Below, piece by piece: positions 14,902-23,026 of a DNA stretch of 32,222 nt (its first letter is position 1; each line of letters begins with the position of its first letter). The stretch spans positions 1 through 32,222 of the forward strand of contig MWJO01000099.1 in the NCBI GenBank assembly GCA_002027195.1, given 5' to 3'. The notes below the pieces were generated by a model. The model was not told the origin of the DNA and did not search any database. It saw nothing but the letters and a program-made list of their open reading frames with translations. The stretch comes from Streptomyces sp. GKU 895 (GTDB taxonomy: Bacteria; Actinomycetota; Actinomycetes; Streptomycetales; Streptomycetaceae). A program made the position numbers and the translations under genes.

Positions 14902-16512
14902 TCATGCGGCCATGACCCTTGTGTGGATGTCGGTCACGACCTTGCGGGCCGAGGTGAATGCGCCGTGCTGCCAGGCGATGACATGGCTGAGCCAGTCGCC
15001 GGCGAAGTAGACGTGCCCGGCGGGCTGGTTGAGCAGCTTGTACTCGGGACCGGTCTGCGACGGCCAGCCCACCCAGCCCGCCTCGATGTGCGGCGTGCGG
15101 TGCCAGGCCACGCTGAAGGAGTGCTCGAGTTCGGTGCGGTACTTGTCACCGTGGATCCTCACACCCCGGCTCACCGCCCGGGCGACGCGCTCGGCGTGCG
15201 GCAGATCGCTGTACGCGACGGCGTTGGCACCGAAGTTGTAGTAGCCGATGAGTGTGCCGCGGCGGCCCTGGTAGCCGTACGAGGGGTACCAGATGGTCGC
15301 CAGGTCGGTGTCGGTCGGCGTGATGCCGCCGTAGATGTGCTCGTCCGTCTCCCACCAGCGTCTGCGGTACTCGAGCCCGACCTTGCCGACGGGGGTCGGG
15401 ACGGCGTACTTCAGCGCGGCGGTGACGTTCGTGCCCAGGTTGTGCTTGAGGCGGGCCATGACCATGGGCGGCATGGCCGCGACGACGAAGTCGGCGCGCT
15501 GGGTGCGGTCGCGACCGCCGGCGTCCTGGTACGTGACCTCGGCACCGTCCGGCAGGTCCTTGACCTCCTGGACCGTGGCGCCGTAGGTGATGCGGTGCCG
15601 GCCGATCGCCTTGGCCAGGGCGTAGGGGATCGCGTCCATGCCGCCCACCGGCTGGAACATCAACATGGCCTGGTCGTAGCCGAATTCGAAGGCGAAGCGC
15701 TGCCCCACACCGCTGGCGACGACGTCCGACAGCGTCGGCACCGGACCGAGGACGGTGCCCTCCTCGAAGGCCGCGCCGGGTTCGACGGAGTAGCCTCGGC
15801 GGTCGGAGCCGGTGTAGGCGTAGCCGTCGGCCTTGCCTTTGATGGCGCCGAAGCCCTGCAGGAACGCGATCAGCCGTTCCTTGTCCTGCGCGGTGAGACG
15901 TGCGTCCAGGGCGCCCTGGTCTGTGGCCTTGGCGAGGAGTTCGGAGAGGTAGCCGTAGACGTCGGCCTTCGCCGTGCGCCAGCGCATGGGCTTGCCCGCG
16001 AGGGCGGCACTGTTCTCGTGGTAGATGTACGCGTTGGCGTTCTGATTGGTGAACACCTGGAGTTCGACGCCGAGTTCGCGGCAGTACTCCAGGGTGACGT
16101 GGGACTGCGGCAGCCGGGCCGGGCCCGCGTTCATGTACTGGCCCTGGGTGAACGACGCCGTCTGGGTGCGCCCGTCGAGGTCGGTCAGTTGCGTGCCGCC
16201 GCGGACCGTCCAGTTGCGGCCCCCGGGACGTTCGCCCGCCTCCAGGATCCGGCAGTCGTAACCGGCCTTGCCCAGCTCGTAGGCCGTCGCCAGGCCGGCT
16301 ATGCCGCCGCCGAGCACGAGCACCCTCTTGCCGCCGCGTCCGGTGAGCGCGAAGTCGCTTTGCTGGGGCGCCCGGTACTCGTCCGCCCGTACGTCGGGCA
16401 CCGGGGCGAGCCCGAGTGCGCCCATCGCCGAGTACAGGACTCCGGCGCCCCCCGCGGCGCCGACGGATCTCAGGAAGTCACGGCGGGACGCGGGGGATTG
16501 CTCTGCAGCCAT
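14902..16512 (-). CDS. Flavin amine oxidase, L-amino-acid-oxidase-like, Tat-exported
   Basis: This 536-residue FAD enzyme oxidises an amine or L-amino acid to the imine with production of hydrogen peroxide. A twin-arginine signal SRRDFLRS lies at residues 9-16, so it is exported folded. The dinucleotide fold VLVLGGGIAGLATAYELGKA is followed by EAGERPGGRN, and the C-terminal FAD/aromatic-cage motif is VYFAGDWLSHVIAWQHGA. The pattern PARLPQSHVTLEYCRELGV is shared with bacterial L-amino-acid oxidases of the Rhodococcus type. ATG 16512 has GGAGG five bases upstream; TTG 16515 is too close. It is convergent with the oxidoreductase at 13986 and transcribed away from the tRNA-like locus. Confidence 0.87.
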   Translation of the reverse strand: MAAEQSPASRRDFLRSVGAAGGAGVLYSAMGALGLAPVPDVRADEYRAPQQSDFALTGRGGKRVLVLGGGIAGLATAYELGKAGYDCRILEAGERPGGRNWTVRGGTQLTDLDGRTQTASFTQGQYMNAGPARLPQSHVTLEYCRELGVELQVFTNQNANAYIYHENSAALAGKPMRWRTAKADVYGYLSELLAKATDQGALDARLTAQDKERLIAFLQGFGAIKGKADGYAYTGSDRRGYSVEPGAAFEEGTVLGPVPTLSDVVASGVGQRFAFEFGYDQAMLMFQPVGGMDAIPYALAKAIGRHRITYGATVQEVKDLPDGAEVTYQDAGGRDRTQRADFVVAAMPPMVMARLKHNLGTNVTAALKYAVPTPVGKVGLEYRRRWWETDEHIYGGITPTDTDLATIWYPSYGYQGRRGTLIGYYNFGANAVAYSDLPHAERVARAVSRGVRIHGDKYRTELEHSFSVAWHRTPHIEAGWVGWPSQTGPEYKLLNQPAGHVYFAGDWLSHVIAWQHGAFTSARKVVTDIHTRVMAA

Positions 16513-16677
16513 CAATGCCTCCGTGGGGGGAGTTGCCGAGGGGACCGGAGGTGCGTCCCATGAGCCTCCGTCAGGACTGTTTCAGCGCCATGCCACTGAC
16601 GTAACGCGTAATTCAGGTGCTCGTCCAGGACTGCCGTATTACGGTGAACCTCGTTCAGGTGCGCAGGTTGCGGATAC

Positions 16678-16754
16678 TTCTCCTGCAAAGAGAGCAACGC
16701 GGGTTCGAATCCCGTCGCCGGCTTCCGGCCGGTGTCGTCCAGCGGCCCAGGACG
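16678..16754 (+). tRNA. tRNA-Cys(GCA)-like gene with circularly permuted halves
   Basis: The 3' half comes first (16678-16723): anticodon stem TTCTC/GAGAG with loop CTGCAAA (anticodon GCA), 4-base variable loop, T arm GCGGG-TTCGAAT-CCCGT, acceptor strand CGCCGGC and discriminator T73. Four bases later the 5' half follows (16728-16754): acceptor strand GCCGGTG, TC at positions 8-9, D arm GTCC-AGCGGCCCA-GGAC and G26. The acceptor strands pair at all seven positions (one G-U). Joined 26-to-27, the halves make a normal 73-base cloverleaf. GCA and U73 are the known Cys identity elements, while the D arm is of tRNA-Glu type. No CCA is encoded. In genomic order no 5' half pairs: the bases before 16678 do not match the acceptor. 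Flanks 16666-16677 and 16755-16770 can pair with each other. Function and processing are unproven. Confidence 0.6.
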
Positions 16755-16797
16755 CTATGTCGCCGCCACCGATCTCGATCTCTGAACACCACGGCGC

Positions 16798-16833
16798 AAG
16801 CCGCCCGCCACGGGGGATACCGGCGGGCGGCTT
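16798..16833. terminator. 12-bp perfect terminator hairpin
   Basis: AAGCCGCCCGCC (16798-16809) pairs exactly with GGCGGGCGGCTT (16822-16833) around a 12-base loop; CTTTG follows on the plus strand. It lies 44 bases after the tRNA-like element and seven bases after the stop of the minus-strand operon, so it probably ends both transcripts. Confidence 0.8.
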
Positions 16834-16840
16834 TGCCGCG

Positions 16841-17797
16841 TCAGACTCGTGCGTTGCGCGCCACGGCCATCCCCGCCCGGAGCGCGGCGACCGGATCGGA
16901 TGCCTCGTCGAGTTCGATGAGTACGGTGTCGGCGCCAGGAGTTCGTGACATCTCGGCGGCCCATGCGCCGAAGTCCACGATGCCCGTGCCCAGTTCCGTC
17001 ATGTACGGCCGTTGCTGAGCGAAGACCGTCTCGTCGATGGTGAGTTCGACGTCGATCGGCTTGACCGCGTCCTTCCAGTGCGCCAGTGCGATGCGCTGGG
17101 AATGGCGGCGCGCGACGGCGACGGGGTCGCCACCACCGAGCGCGATGTGGCAGGAGTCGGGGCACAGCCAGACGTACCGCGGGTCGGTCAGGGCCATGAA
17201 CAGGTCGATGTCCCGCTCGTACCAGAGGGTGCTGTTGGACTCAGTGTGGAAGGCCAGGCGCACTCCGTGCTGGGCGACGGCCTCGCCCACCGCGTGTGCG
17301 ATGTCGGCCATGCGGGTCATGTAGGCGGCGTCGACGAAGAAGGGGGGACGCGTGCCGAACGTGGCCCGCATGGGCAGTCCGGCGACGAGGATGTCCGCCC
17401 CGACTTCGGTGAGGAAGGCCGCGTGACGCTCGGCGTCGGCGAGGATCGCGGGCAGATTCGAGCCCTGGCGCCAGTCGGGGCTTTCGCTCGCCGCGATGAA
17501 CGCGCTCACGACGGACAGGCCGCGGGACGCGAGGTCGCGGCGGAACGACGGGGCGTCACCGAAGGTCCGAAGGACCGAGTCGATGTCACCGGGCGCGAAG
17601 GTCAGTTCGAGGCCGGTGACCCCGGCCTCGGTCAGCGCGTCCAGCACCCGTTCCCAGAAACGCTCGGGGTGCTCGGCGGCCCAGTCGCGGAAGGCGTCGG
17701 CGGAGGCCAGACCCCAGAACTCGGGGTGGTAGAAGGTGATGATGTCGGTTGCGAAGCGTGGTGCCGCGGCGTGAGGCGTCAGGCTCGGTCGTGTCAT
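16841..17797 (-). CDS. TIM-barrel sugar isomerase/epimerase (xylose-isomerase-like)
   Basis: This 318-residue AP-endonuclease-2/xylose-isomerase-like TIM barrel has the metal ligands visible as Glu186 (FHTESN), Asp214 and His217 (CPDSCHI), His240 (AHWKD) and Glu295 (IELDEA). The family isomerises or dehydrates sugars and inositols. Its C-glycoside deglycosidase members (CarB/DgpC type) beta-eliminate the aglycone from 3-keto glycosides. Being last in an operon with a pyranose-oxidase-like GMC enzyme and a sugar ABC transporter, it is a good candidate for the step after oxidation. The small beta subunit that accompanies the known deglycosidases is not seen here. The start ATG at 17797 overlaps the deaminase stop (ATGA), indicating coupled translation. 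Confidence 0.85.
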   Translation of the reverse strand: MTRPSLTPHAAAPRFATDIITFYHPEFWGLASADAFRDWAAEHPERFWERVLDALTEAGVTGLELTFAPGDIDSVLRTFGDAPSFRRDLASRGLSVVSAFIAASESPDWRQGSNLPAILADAERHAAFLTEVGADILVAGLPMRATFGTRPPFFVDAAYMTRMADIAHAVGEAVAQHGVRLAFHTESNSTLWYERDIDLFMALTDPRYVWLCPDSCHIALGGGDPVAVARRHSQRIALAHWKDAVKPIDVELTIDETVFAQQRPYMTELGTGIVDFGAWAAEMSRTPGADTVLIELDEASDPVAALRAGMAVARNARV

Positions 17798-18402
17798 GCG
17801 GCACCTGCGCGGGCGTTGTAGACGACCGTGCCATCGGCGTCGACGGCTTTCCGGTAGGCGCGGAACACGGCGAGTGCCTCGTCGCGGAGCACGTCCCCGG
17901 TGACCTCGATGCCGCGCGCCTGGAACTGCTCGGCCCAGTCCGCGCCGAGCGGTCCTTCGTCGAACGTGGTGATCTGCTCGAGTTCCGGGCCCTCGCCGGC
18001 GACCACGAGGCCGCGCACCCCGGACCACAACGTCGCGCCGTAGCACTGGACGCACGGACGCCAGTTCACGACCAGCTCGTGGGCCGGCATTCCATCGCCG
18101 CCGAGGTCCCAGCCACCGGCCGCCGTCTGGGCCAGTGAGAGCGCGACGACCTCGGCGTGCGCGCTGGAGACGCCGGAGGCGAGGACGACGTTCACTCCCG
18201 CCGAGACGATCCGGCCGGTGTCCCGCTCGGCGACGAGCGCCGCGAACGGGCCGCCGTTGCCCTCGCGCCAGTTGCGGTCGGCGAGTCGGTGGACGAGGCG
18301 CATCCGGTCGTCGCGGCCGGGTATGACGGCGGGCACGTCGGCGAGTTCGTCGTCGATCCACGCGGGCAGGGCCACGCGGTATTCCTTGGGGATGTCCAGC
18401 AC
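17794..18402 (-). CDS. Nucleoside-deaminase-like zinc enzyme
   Basis: This 202-residue CMP/dCMP-deaminase-superfamily protein has the zinc/proton-shuttle motif HAE (82-84) and the zinc cysteines in RPCVQC (Pro116, Cys117, Cys120). The fold start NWREGNGGPFAALVAERDTG matches guanine/cytosine deaminase-like nucleoside deaminases. It would hydrolyse an amino group from a nucleobase or related heterocycle to give ammonia. It lies between the GMC oxidase and the TIM barrel in the same operon, which is unusual for a plain sugar pathway and hints that the transported compound or its aglycone carries a ring amine. The substrate is not deducible from sequence. Confidence 0.85.
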   Translation of the reverse strand: MLDIPKEYRVALPAWIDDELADVPAVIPGRDDRMRLVHRLADRNWREGNGGPFAALVAERDTGRIVSAGVNVVLASGVSSAHAEVVALSLAQTAAGGWDLGGDGMPAHELVVNWRPCVQCYGATLWSGVRGLVVAGEGPELEQITTFDEGPLGADWAEQFQARGIEVTGDVLRDEALAVFRAYRKAVDADGTVVYNARAGAA

Positions 18403-18417
18403 GGGGTGGGGTTCCTT

Positions 18418-19961
18418 TCAGCGAGCGGTGGGTCCATGAGCGGCGAGCGCGCGGGATCGTTCGATGACGGCGCGGGCGGCGCGTACGGCCGTCACCGCAC
18501 CGGTCAGGGTGACATTGGCCGCCATCGCGGTGGGGATGACACCGTTGCCGGCGAGGTACAGGTTGTCGTAACCCCACACCCGGCCGTCCGGGCCGCACAC
18601 GCTGGTGCCGTCGGCGGCGGTGCCTGCCCGGACGGTGCCCGTGTGGTGCAGGGACGAGCCGGGTGGCAGCACGGCACGTTCGGTGGCGGGATCGAACGCG
18701 CCGAACGCCTCGGCGAGTGACGCGACTTCGTCGAGTGCCCGCCGGATGAGTGCCCGGTCGGTGGCCGAGTAGTCGAACTCGATGCTCATACGTGGCATCC
18801 CGGTGAGGTCTGTCTCCGTCGGCGAGAACACGAGCCGGTTCTCCGGGCGCGACGCGACGGGGACGTACAGCGACAGGCCCACCGAGTGCGCCAGGGGGTG
18901 GCCGTCCCTGTCGACGTAGGTGCGGTTCATGATCTGGCCGTGGAACGGCTGGGCCGTGCCGTTCCGGGGCAGCCACAGCGAGTCCGTGCTGAACTCGCCG
19001 GGGCGCGGCAGGGGCAGGGCCGTGCGGTCGATGCCGAACCGGTCGAGATCGAGCAGGACGCGGGCGGTGACGAAGGCGTGCTCGTTGAGATACCGGCCCA
19101 GCGCTTCGGGCCGGATGCCGGAGGCGAACAGCAGCTGTGGGGTGCGCAGCGCGTCGGCGCACACCACCACGGTGTCCGCGAGGAGTTCCGACTCGGCCCC
19201 GTCGGCTGTGCGGCGCAGGCGGACACCGGCGACCCGGTCGTCGTCGCGCACGATGAGCGACGTCGCGAGTGTGCCGGTCACGAGGGTGAACGCCGGGTCC
19301 CCTCCGCTCGCGATGGCGGTGAAGATCGTCCCTGGGGCCGTGCGCGGCATGGACCCCGACGCCGTCGTGGTGACCGCCATCGGCATCGGCTGCGGGCGCG
19401 GTCGTCGGGCCCGACCCCGGCGAAGCGGCGGCGCAGGACGTCGAGGACCGTCCGGCCGACCTCGGTGGGGCCGATCGCGCGGGGTGTGACCGCGAGCAGT
19501 CGACGGGCGGTGTCCAGGTCCGCCGCCCAGCGGTCCGGGTCGCCGAAGTCGAACACCTCGTCGCCTGCGGGCCAGGGTGTCGCGGCGGTCCAGTGCACGC
19601 CCATGCCGCCCGCGTTCCACGCGAGCGCCGTCGCGGGCATCGCCTCGGCGCTATGGCCGAAGGCGAGGGCGTGGAACATGCCGGGTGTCAGATCGGCCAG
19701 GTTCTCGGGTATGTCACGGACCACCTCGGCGCCCGTGTACATGCCTTGGACGCCGGTGGCGACCTGTTCGTTGTAGCGGGACCACAGGACCGGGTCGTCG
19801 AGGTCGTGCAGGTGCAGTCCGGGGGTCTCGCCGATCGACGATCCGCCGTCGACCATGGTGAGGCCGAGCGTGGGATCGGCCTCGCGCAGCAGTCGGGCCA
19901 CGAGGGCTCCCATGATGCCGCTGCCCACGATGAGGACGTCGGTGCGGGGGGTGTCGGTCAC
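18418..19961 (-). CDS. GMC oxidoreductase, pyranose-2-oxidase/C-glycoside-3-oxidase-like (frameshifted)
   Basis: This FAD enzyme of about 514 residues oxidises a ring hydroxyl of a sugar or glycoside to the ketone. The Rossmann motif GSGIMG is at 13-18. GGMGVHWTAATPWP (118-131) carries His123 at the place where pyranose oxidase binds FAD covalently (HWTxATP). The C-terminal catalytic His and Asn are in SSLHHTGTVRAG and GNGVIPTAMAANVTL. The GTG start at 19961 has GGAG seven bases upstream. The frame is lost once, near 19385-19405: one frame reads to FAGVGPDDR, and the next resumes PQPMPMAVTTTASG, the family's conserved continuation. The span is one base short of a codon multiple, so a single missing base explains it. 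Both pieces are needed for activity. Confidence 0.85.
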
Positions 19962-20007
19962 GAGGAAACTCCATGGGGGATGCCACTGGGGCGGATGTGT
20001 GCGGGGG

Positions 20008-21174
20008 TCACGCGCGGGGGACCAGCGGGCCGAACAGTTCGGTGTCCATGCGGTCGAGGGCCAGCTTCACGGCGCCGATGAGCGCGGCGTCGTGTCCCAG
20101 GCCGGTGGCACGCACCTCGACCGCGGGCGTGCGGGCGTCGCGCAGTGCCTCGCGCACCCGGGGCAGCAGCACGTCGGCCGCGTCCTCCAGGCCGCCGCCG
20201 AGGACGATGAGCGAGGGGGCGACGGTCCACGACAACGTGGTGAGGATCGACGCGATGTTCTCGACGAACTCGTCGACCTCCGCGAGCGCGGCCGGGTCGC
20301 CGGCCCGGGCCGCGTCGAAGCGGTCGAGCGCGACGCGCTTCCGGTCCGGTTCCGGGGATGTCAGCCACGCCACGGGGCGGTCCTCGATCGGGCCGGTCGC
20401 TATCGACCGTGCCTCGACGATCTCACCCGCGGCGCCCATGAGGCCGCGGTGCACGGTTCCGCGGATGAGGATGCCGAGGCCCGTCCGGTTCCCGAGCACC
20501 GCCCACACGAGGTTGTCGTGGTCACCGCCGACGCCCCGCCAATGCTCCGCGAGCGCGCCGAGGTTGGCGTCGTTGTCCGCGAACCAGGGCATCCGGATCC
20601 GCCGCGCGAGCTGTTCGGGCAGGTGCACACCCTCCCAGCGCGTCGTGTGGACCAGGCGCCGTACGACTCCGTCGTCGTCGATCGCGCCGCCGCTCGCGAC
20701 CGCCCCGGCGCGCAGCCGGTCCGTCGACCCGCCCGCGTCGTCGAGTGCGTCGAGGACGAGTGCTGCGGCGTCGTCGAGGGTGGCGTGCGGATCCTGGTAG
20801 GCGCGCAGCCGCCGGTGCGCCCGGCCGAGGATGCGGCCGCGGACGTCGGCGACGACCGCGGAGACGTCCGAGGTGGTGATGAACACCGCGGCCAACAGCG
20901 CGTTCTCGGCGCGAAGTTCGTAGCGGCGGGCGGGGCGTCCTGCGCAGCCGCTGGTCGGCACGCGCTCCAGCTCGGTCACCCAGCCTGCCGCGACGAGCGA
21001 GTCCAGGACGAGTTCGATGGTGCGGCGGGAGAGGCCGACGTGCTCGGCGAGCGCCGTCAGGGTCGTCGGACCGGCCGACACGGCCAGGGCGCGCAGGATG
21101 ACCGAGGTGTTGACGCGTCGGACGGCGCTCTGGTTCATGCCGTTCATGCGGGAGGTGGCGTTGGTTCGGGACAT
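20008..21174 (-). CDS. ROK-family transcriptional regulator
   Basis: This 388-residue ROK repressor has a winged helix at about residues 20-80 (TLTALAEHVGLSRRTIELVL) and a ROK fold from about 90. The sugar-kinase ATP motif is not conserved and the usual CxCGxxGCxE zinc motif after GAAGE is absent, so it should be a pure sensor, possibly of unusual ligand specificity. GGAGG lies seven bases before ATG 21174. It sits inside the operon between the transporter and the catabolic enzymes and presumably represses the promoter upstream of the binding-protein gene until the imported compound or a breakdown product binds. Confidence 0.9.
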   Translation of the reverse strand: MSRTNATSRMNGMNQSAVRRVNTSVILRALAVSAGPTTLTALAEHVGLSRRTIELVLDSLVAAGWVTELERVPTSGCAGRPARRYELRAENALLAAVFITTSDVSAVVADVRGRILGRAHRRLRAYQDPHATLDDAAALVLDALDDAGGSTDRLRAGAVASGGAIDDDGVVRRLVHTTRWEGVHLPEQLARRIRMPWFADNDANLGALAEHWRGVGGDHDNLVWAVLGNRTGLGILIRGTVHRGLMGAAGEIVEARSIATGPIEDRPVAWLTSPEPDRKRVALDRFDAARAGDPAALAEVDEFVENIASILTTLSWTVAPSLIVLGGGLEDAADVLLPRVREALRDARTPAVEVRATGLGHDAALIGAVKLALDRMDTELFGPLVPRA

Positions 21175-21205
21175 CAGCGCGCCTCCGGCCGCTCGGACGC
21201 GGCCG

Positions 21206-22105
21206 TCACCGCATGCCTGTTCCGGCGATGCCCCGCACGAAGTGGCGTTGCAGGACGAGGAAGAGCACCAGTACGGGCAGCATCACCACGATCGCGCCGG
21301 CGAGCATCAGCCCGTAGTCGGTGACGTGCGCCGCGGCCTGACTGGTGGCGGCAAGACCCACCGGGAGCGTGTAACTGGAAGTGCTCTGGGCGACGATGAG
21401 CGGCCAGATGAAGTTGTTCCACGAGAACAGGAACGACATGATCGTGACCGTCGCGACCGCGGGACCGGCCAGTGGAAGGAAGATCCGGAAGAAGATCCGG
21501 AACTCGCCCGCGCCGTCGATCCGGGCCGCCTCCAGCAGTTCGTCGGGGATCGACAGCGCGTACTGCCGCACGATGAAGACCGACAGCGGCAACGCCATGG
21601 CGGGCAGGGCGATACCGGTGAGGGTGTCCGCCAGACCGAGGTCCACGGTGATCACGAACTGGGGGACGAACACCGCGGTGAACGGCACCATCAGCGCGGC
21701 CATGACCGCGCCGAACGCGATCCGCCTGCCCGCGAAGTCGAGCTTCGCGAGCGCGTAACCGGCCGCCGAGGCCGCCACGATGTTCCCGAGCACCACGATC
21801 GCGGCGACCACGATGCTGTTGACCAGGAACCGGCCGAAACCCTCGGTGGCGAACAGCCGGGTGAAGTTGTCGAGGGTGACGTCGTGCGGAAGCCAGGCCC
21901 CGGGATCGGAGCGGATCTCGCCGAGGCTGCGCAGCGATCCGCTGAGCACCCACAGGAACGGCAGCAGGGTGAGCAGGGCGCACAGCACCAGGGCGCCGTA
22001 CAGCAAAGGTCGGGCGACGGACCGGGGGCGCACGGCGAGCCGGTCGGCGACGGTCGTGCCGGCGCTCTTCGACTCGTACTTCTTCAGCGTCGCTGTGTCG
22101 GTCAT
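21206..22105 (-). CDS. Carbohydrate ABC transporter permease (MalG type)
   Basis: This 299-residue inner-membrane permease has six helices and the cytoplasmic EAA loop EAARIDGAGEFRIFFRIFLP that docks the ATPase. The C-terminal VVMLPVLVLFLVLQRHFVRG is typical of MalG/UgpE-like subunits. It pairs with the MalF-type permease, whose stop it overlaps by four bases (ATGA). No ATP-binding subunit is encoded here; Streptomyces often share one MsiK ATPase among such importers. Confidence 0.93.
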   Translation of the reverse strand: MTDTATLKKYESKSAGTTVADRLAVRPRSVARPLLYGALVLCALLTLLPFLWVLSGSLRSLGEIRSDPGAWLPHDVTLDNFTRLFATEGFGRFLVNSIVVAAIVVLGNIVAASAAGYALAKLDFAGRRIAFGAVMAALMVPFTAVFVPQFVITVDLGLADTLTGIALPAMALPLSVFIVRQYALSIPDELLEAARIDGAGEFRIFFRIFLPLAGPAVATVTIMSFLFSWNNFIWPLIVAQSTSSYTLPVGLAATSQAAAHVTDYGLMLAGAIVVMLPVLVLFLVLQRHFVRGIAGTGMR

Positions 22106-23019
22106 GTGCGGGGCCTCAGCAGTCGGAACTGGACGACGCTCACCAGCCCGATGAGCAGGAGCGTCACGAAGGAAGCGGCCGAGGAGACCCCGAACTCACC
22201 GGCCCCGAACTGGCGGTAGGTGTACAGCGCCACCGATTCGGTCGAGCCCAGCGGGCCGCCGTTCGTGAGCAGATACGGCTCGTCGAACACCTGGAGGTAG
22301 AAGACGGTCAGCAGCACCGTCACCACCAGGGTGGTGGGCAGCAGCAGGGGCAGCGTGATGTGCCTCAACTGCCGCCAGCGGCCGGCCCCGTCGATGGCGG
22401 CCGCCTCGTACACCTCCCGTGGCAACGCCTGCAGGCCGGCGAGGAACAACACCATCGCGGTGCCGAAGTTGCGCCAGATGCCGAGCAGGATGACCACGGG
22501 CATGGCCAGGTCGGGGTCGTCCAGCCAGTTGGGTCCGGCGAGGCCGACGGCGCCGAACACCTCGTTGACGGTGCCGTTCGCGTGGAAGGCGTACTGCCAG
22601 ATCAGGGCGACCGCCACGATGTTCGTGACGACCGGCGCGAAGAAGACCGTACGGAACACGCCGCGCAGCCGCCGGATGCCGGAGTTCACCGCGAGCGCCA
22701 GGGCCAGCCCGATCCCCATGGTCAGCGGCACTCCGACGGCCACGAACAGGCCCGTGTTGAGGAGGTCCCGCAGGAAGCTGTCGTCCCGGAACAGACGGAG
22801 GTAGTTGTCGAACCCGACGAGGTCGACGGCGAACGGATGCCGCAGATCCATGCCCCGCAGGTCGGTCAGGCTGAACCCGAGCGCGGCGACGGCGGGAACC
22901 GCCGTGTACAGCAGGAACACGAGGGTGAACGGGGCGAGGAACAGCCACGCCACAGCCGTACGACGGGCACCCCGGGAGCGCCGGTCCTTGCGGGGCGATG
23001 CCGGAACAACGGTGGTCAT
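22102..23019 (-). CDS. Carbohydrate ABC transporter permease (MalF/UgpA type)
   Basis: This 305-residue permease has a basic N-terminal tail (SPRKDRRSRGARR), six membrane helices and the EAA motif YEAAAIDGAGRWRQLRHITL. FRTVFFAPVVTNIVAVALIW is the conserved segment before the EAA loop. It starts seven bases after the binding-protein stop and overlaps the second permease, so the three transport genes are translated together. Its substrate must be judged from the operon, which points to a glycoside. Confidence 0.93.
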   Translation of the reverse strand: MTTVVPASPRKDRRSRGARRTAVAWLFLAPFTLVFLLYTAVPAVAALGFSLTDLRGMDLRHPFAVDLVGFDNYLRLFRDDSFLRDLLNTGLFVAVGVPLTMGIGLALALAVNSGIRRLRGVFRTVFFAPVVTNIVAVALIWQYAFHANGTVNEVFGAVGLAGPNWLDDPDLAMPVVILLGIWRNFGTAMVLFLAGLQALPREVYEAAAIDGAGRWRQLRHITLPLLLPTTLVVTVLLTVFYLQVFDEPYLLTNGGPLGSTESVALYTYRQFGAGEFGVSSAASFVTLLLIGLVSVVQFRLLRPRT

Positions 23020-23026
23020 CGGGGAG

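Noticed and set aside
14740..16563. 607-codon plus-strand frame
   Set aside because: It is antisense to the amine oxidase, Val/Gly/Arg-rich without domains, and arises from the high-GC codon pattern of the real gene.
16512..16697. 61-codon minus-strand frame whose TGA overlaps the amine-oxidase ATG
   Set aside because: Third codon positions are not GC-biased, its end encodes the ribosome-binding region, and it runs antisense through the tRNA-like anticodon arm. I take it as leader sequence, not a gene.
16652..16723. Ordinary-order tRNA-Cys ending at 16723
   Set aside because: The bases where positions 1-26 would lie do not pair with acceptor strand CGCCGGC and form no proper D arm; the matching 5' half is downstream.
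16841..19162. 773-residue fusion of GMC region and TIM barrel
   Set aside because: Only the last 318 residues are real; upstream this frame is Arg/Pro-rich shadow of the deaminase and oxidase genes, and ATG 17797 overlaps the deaminase stop.
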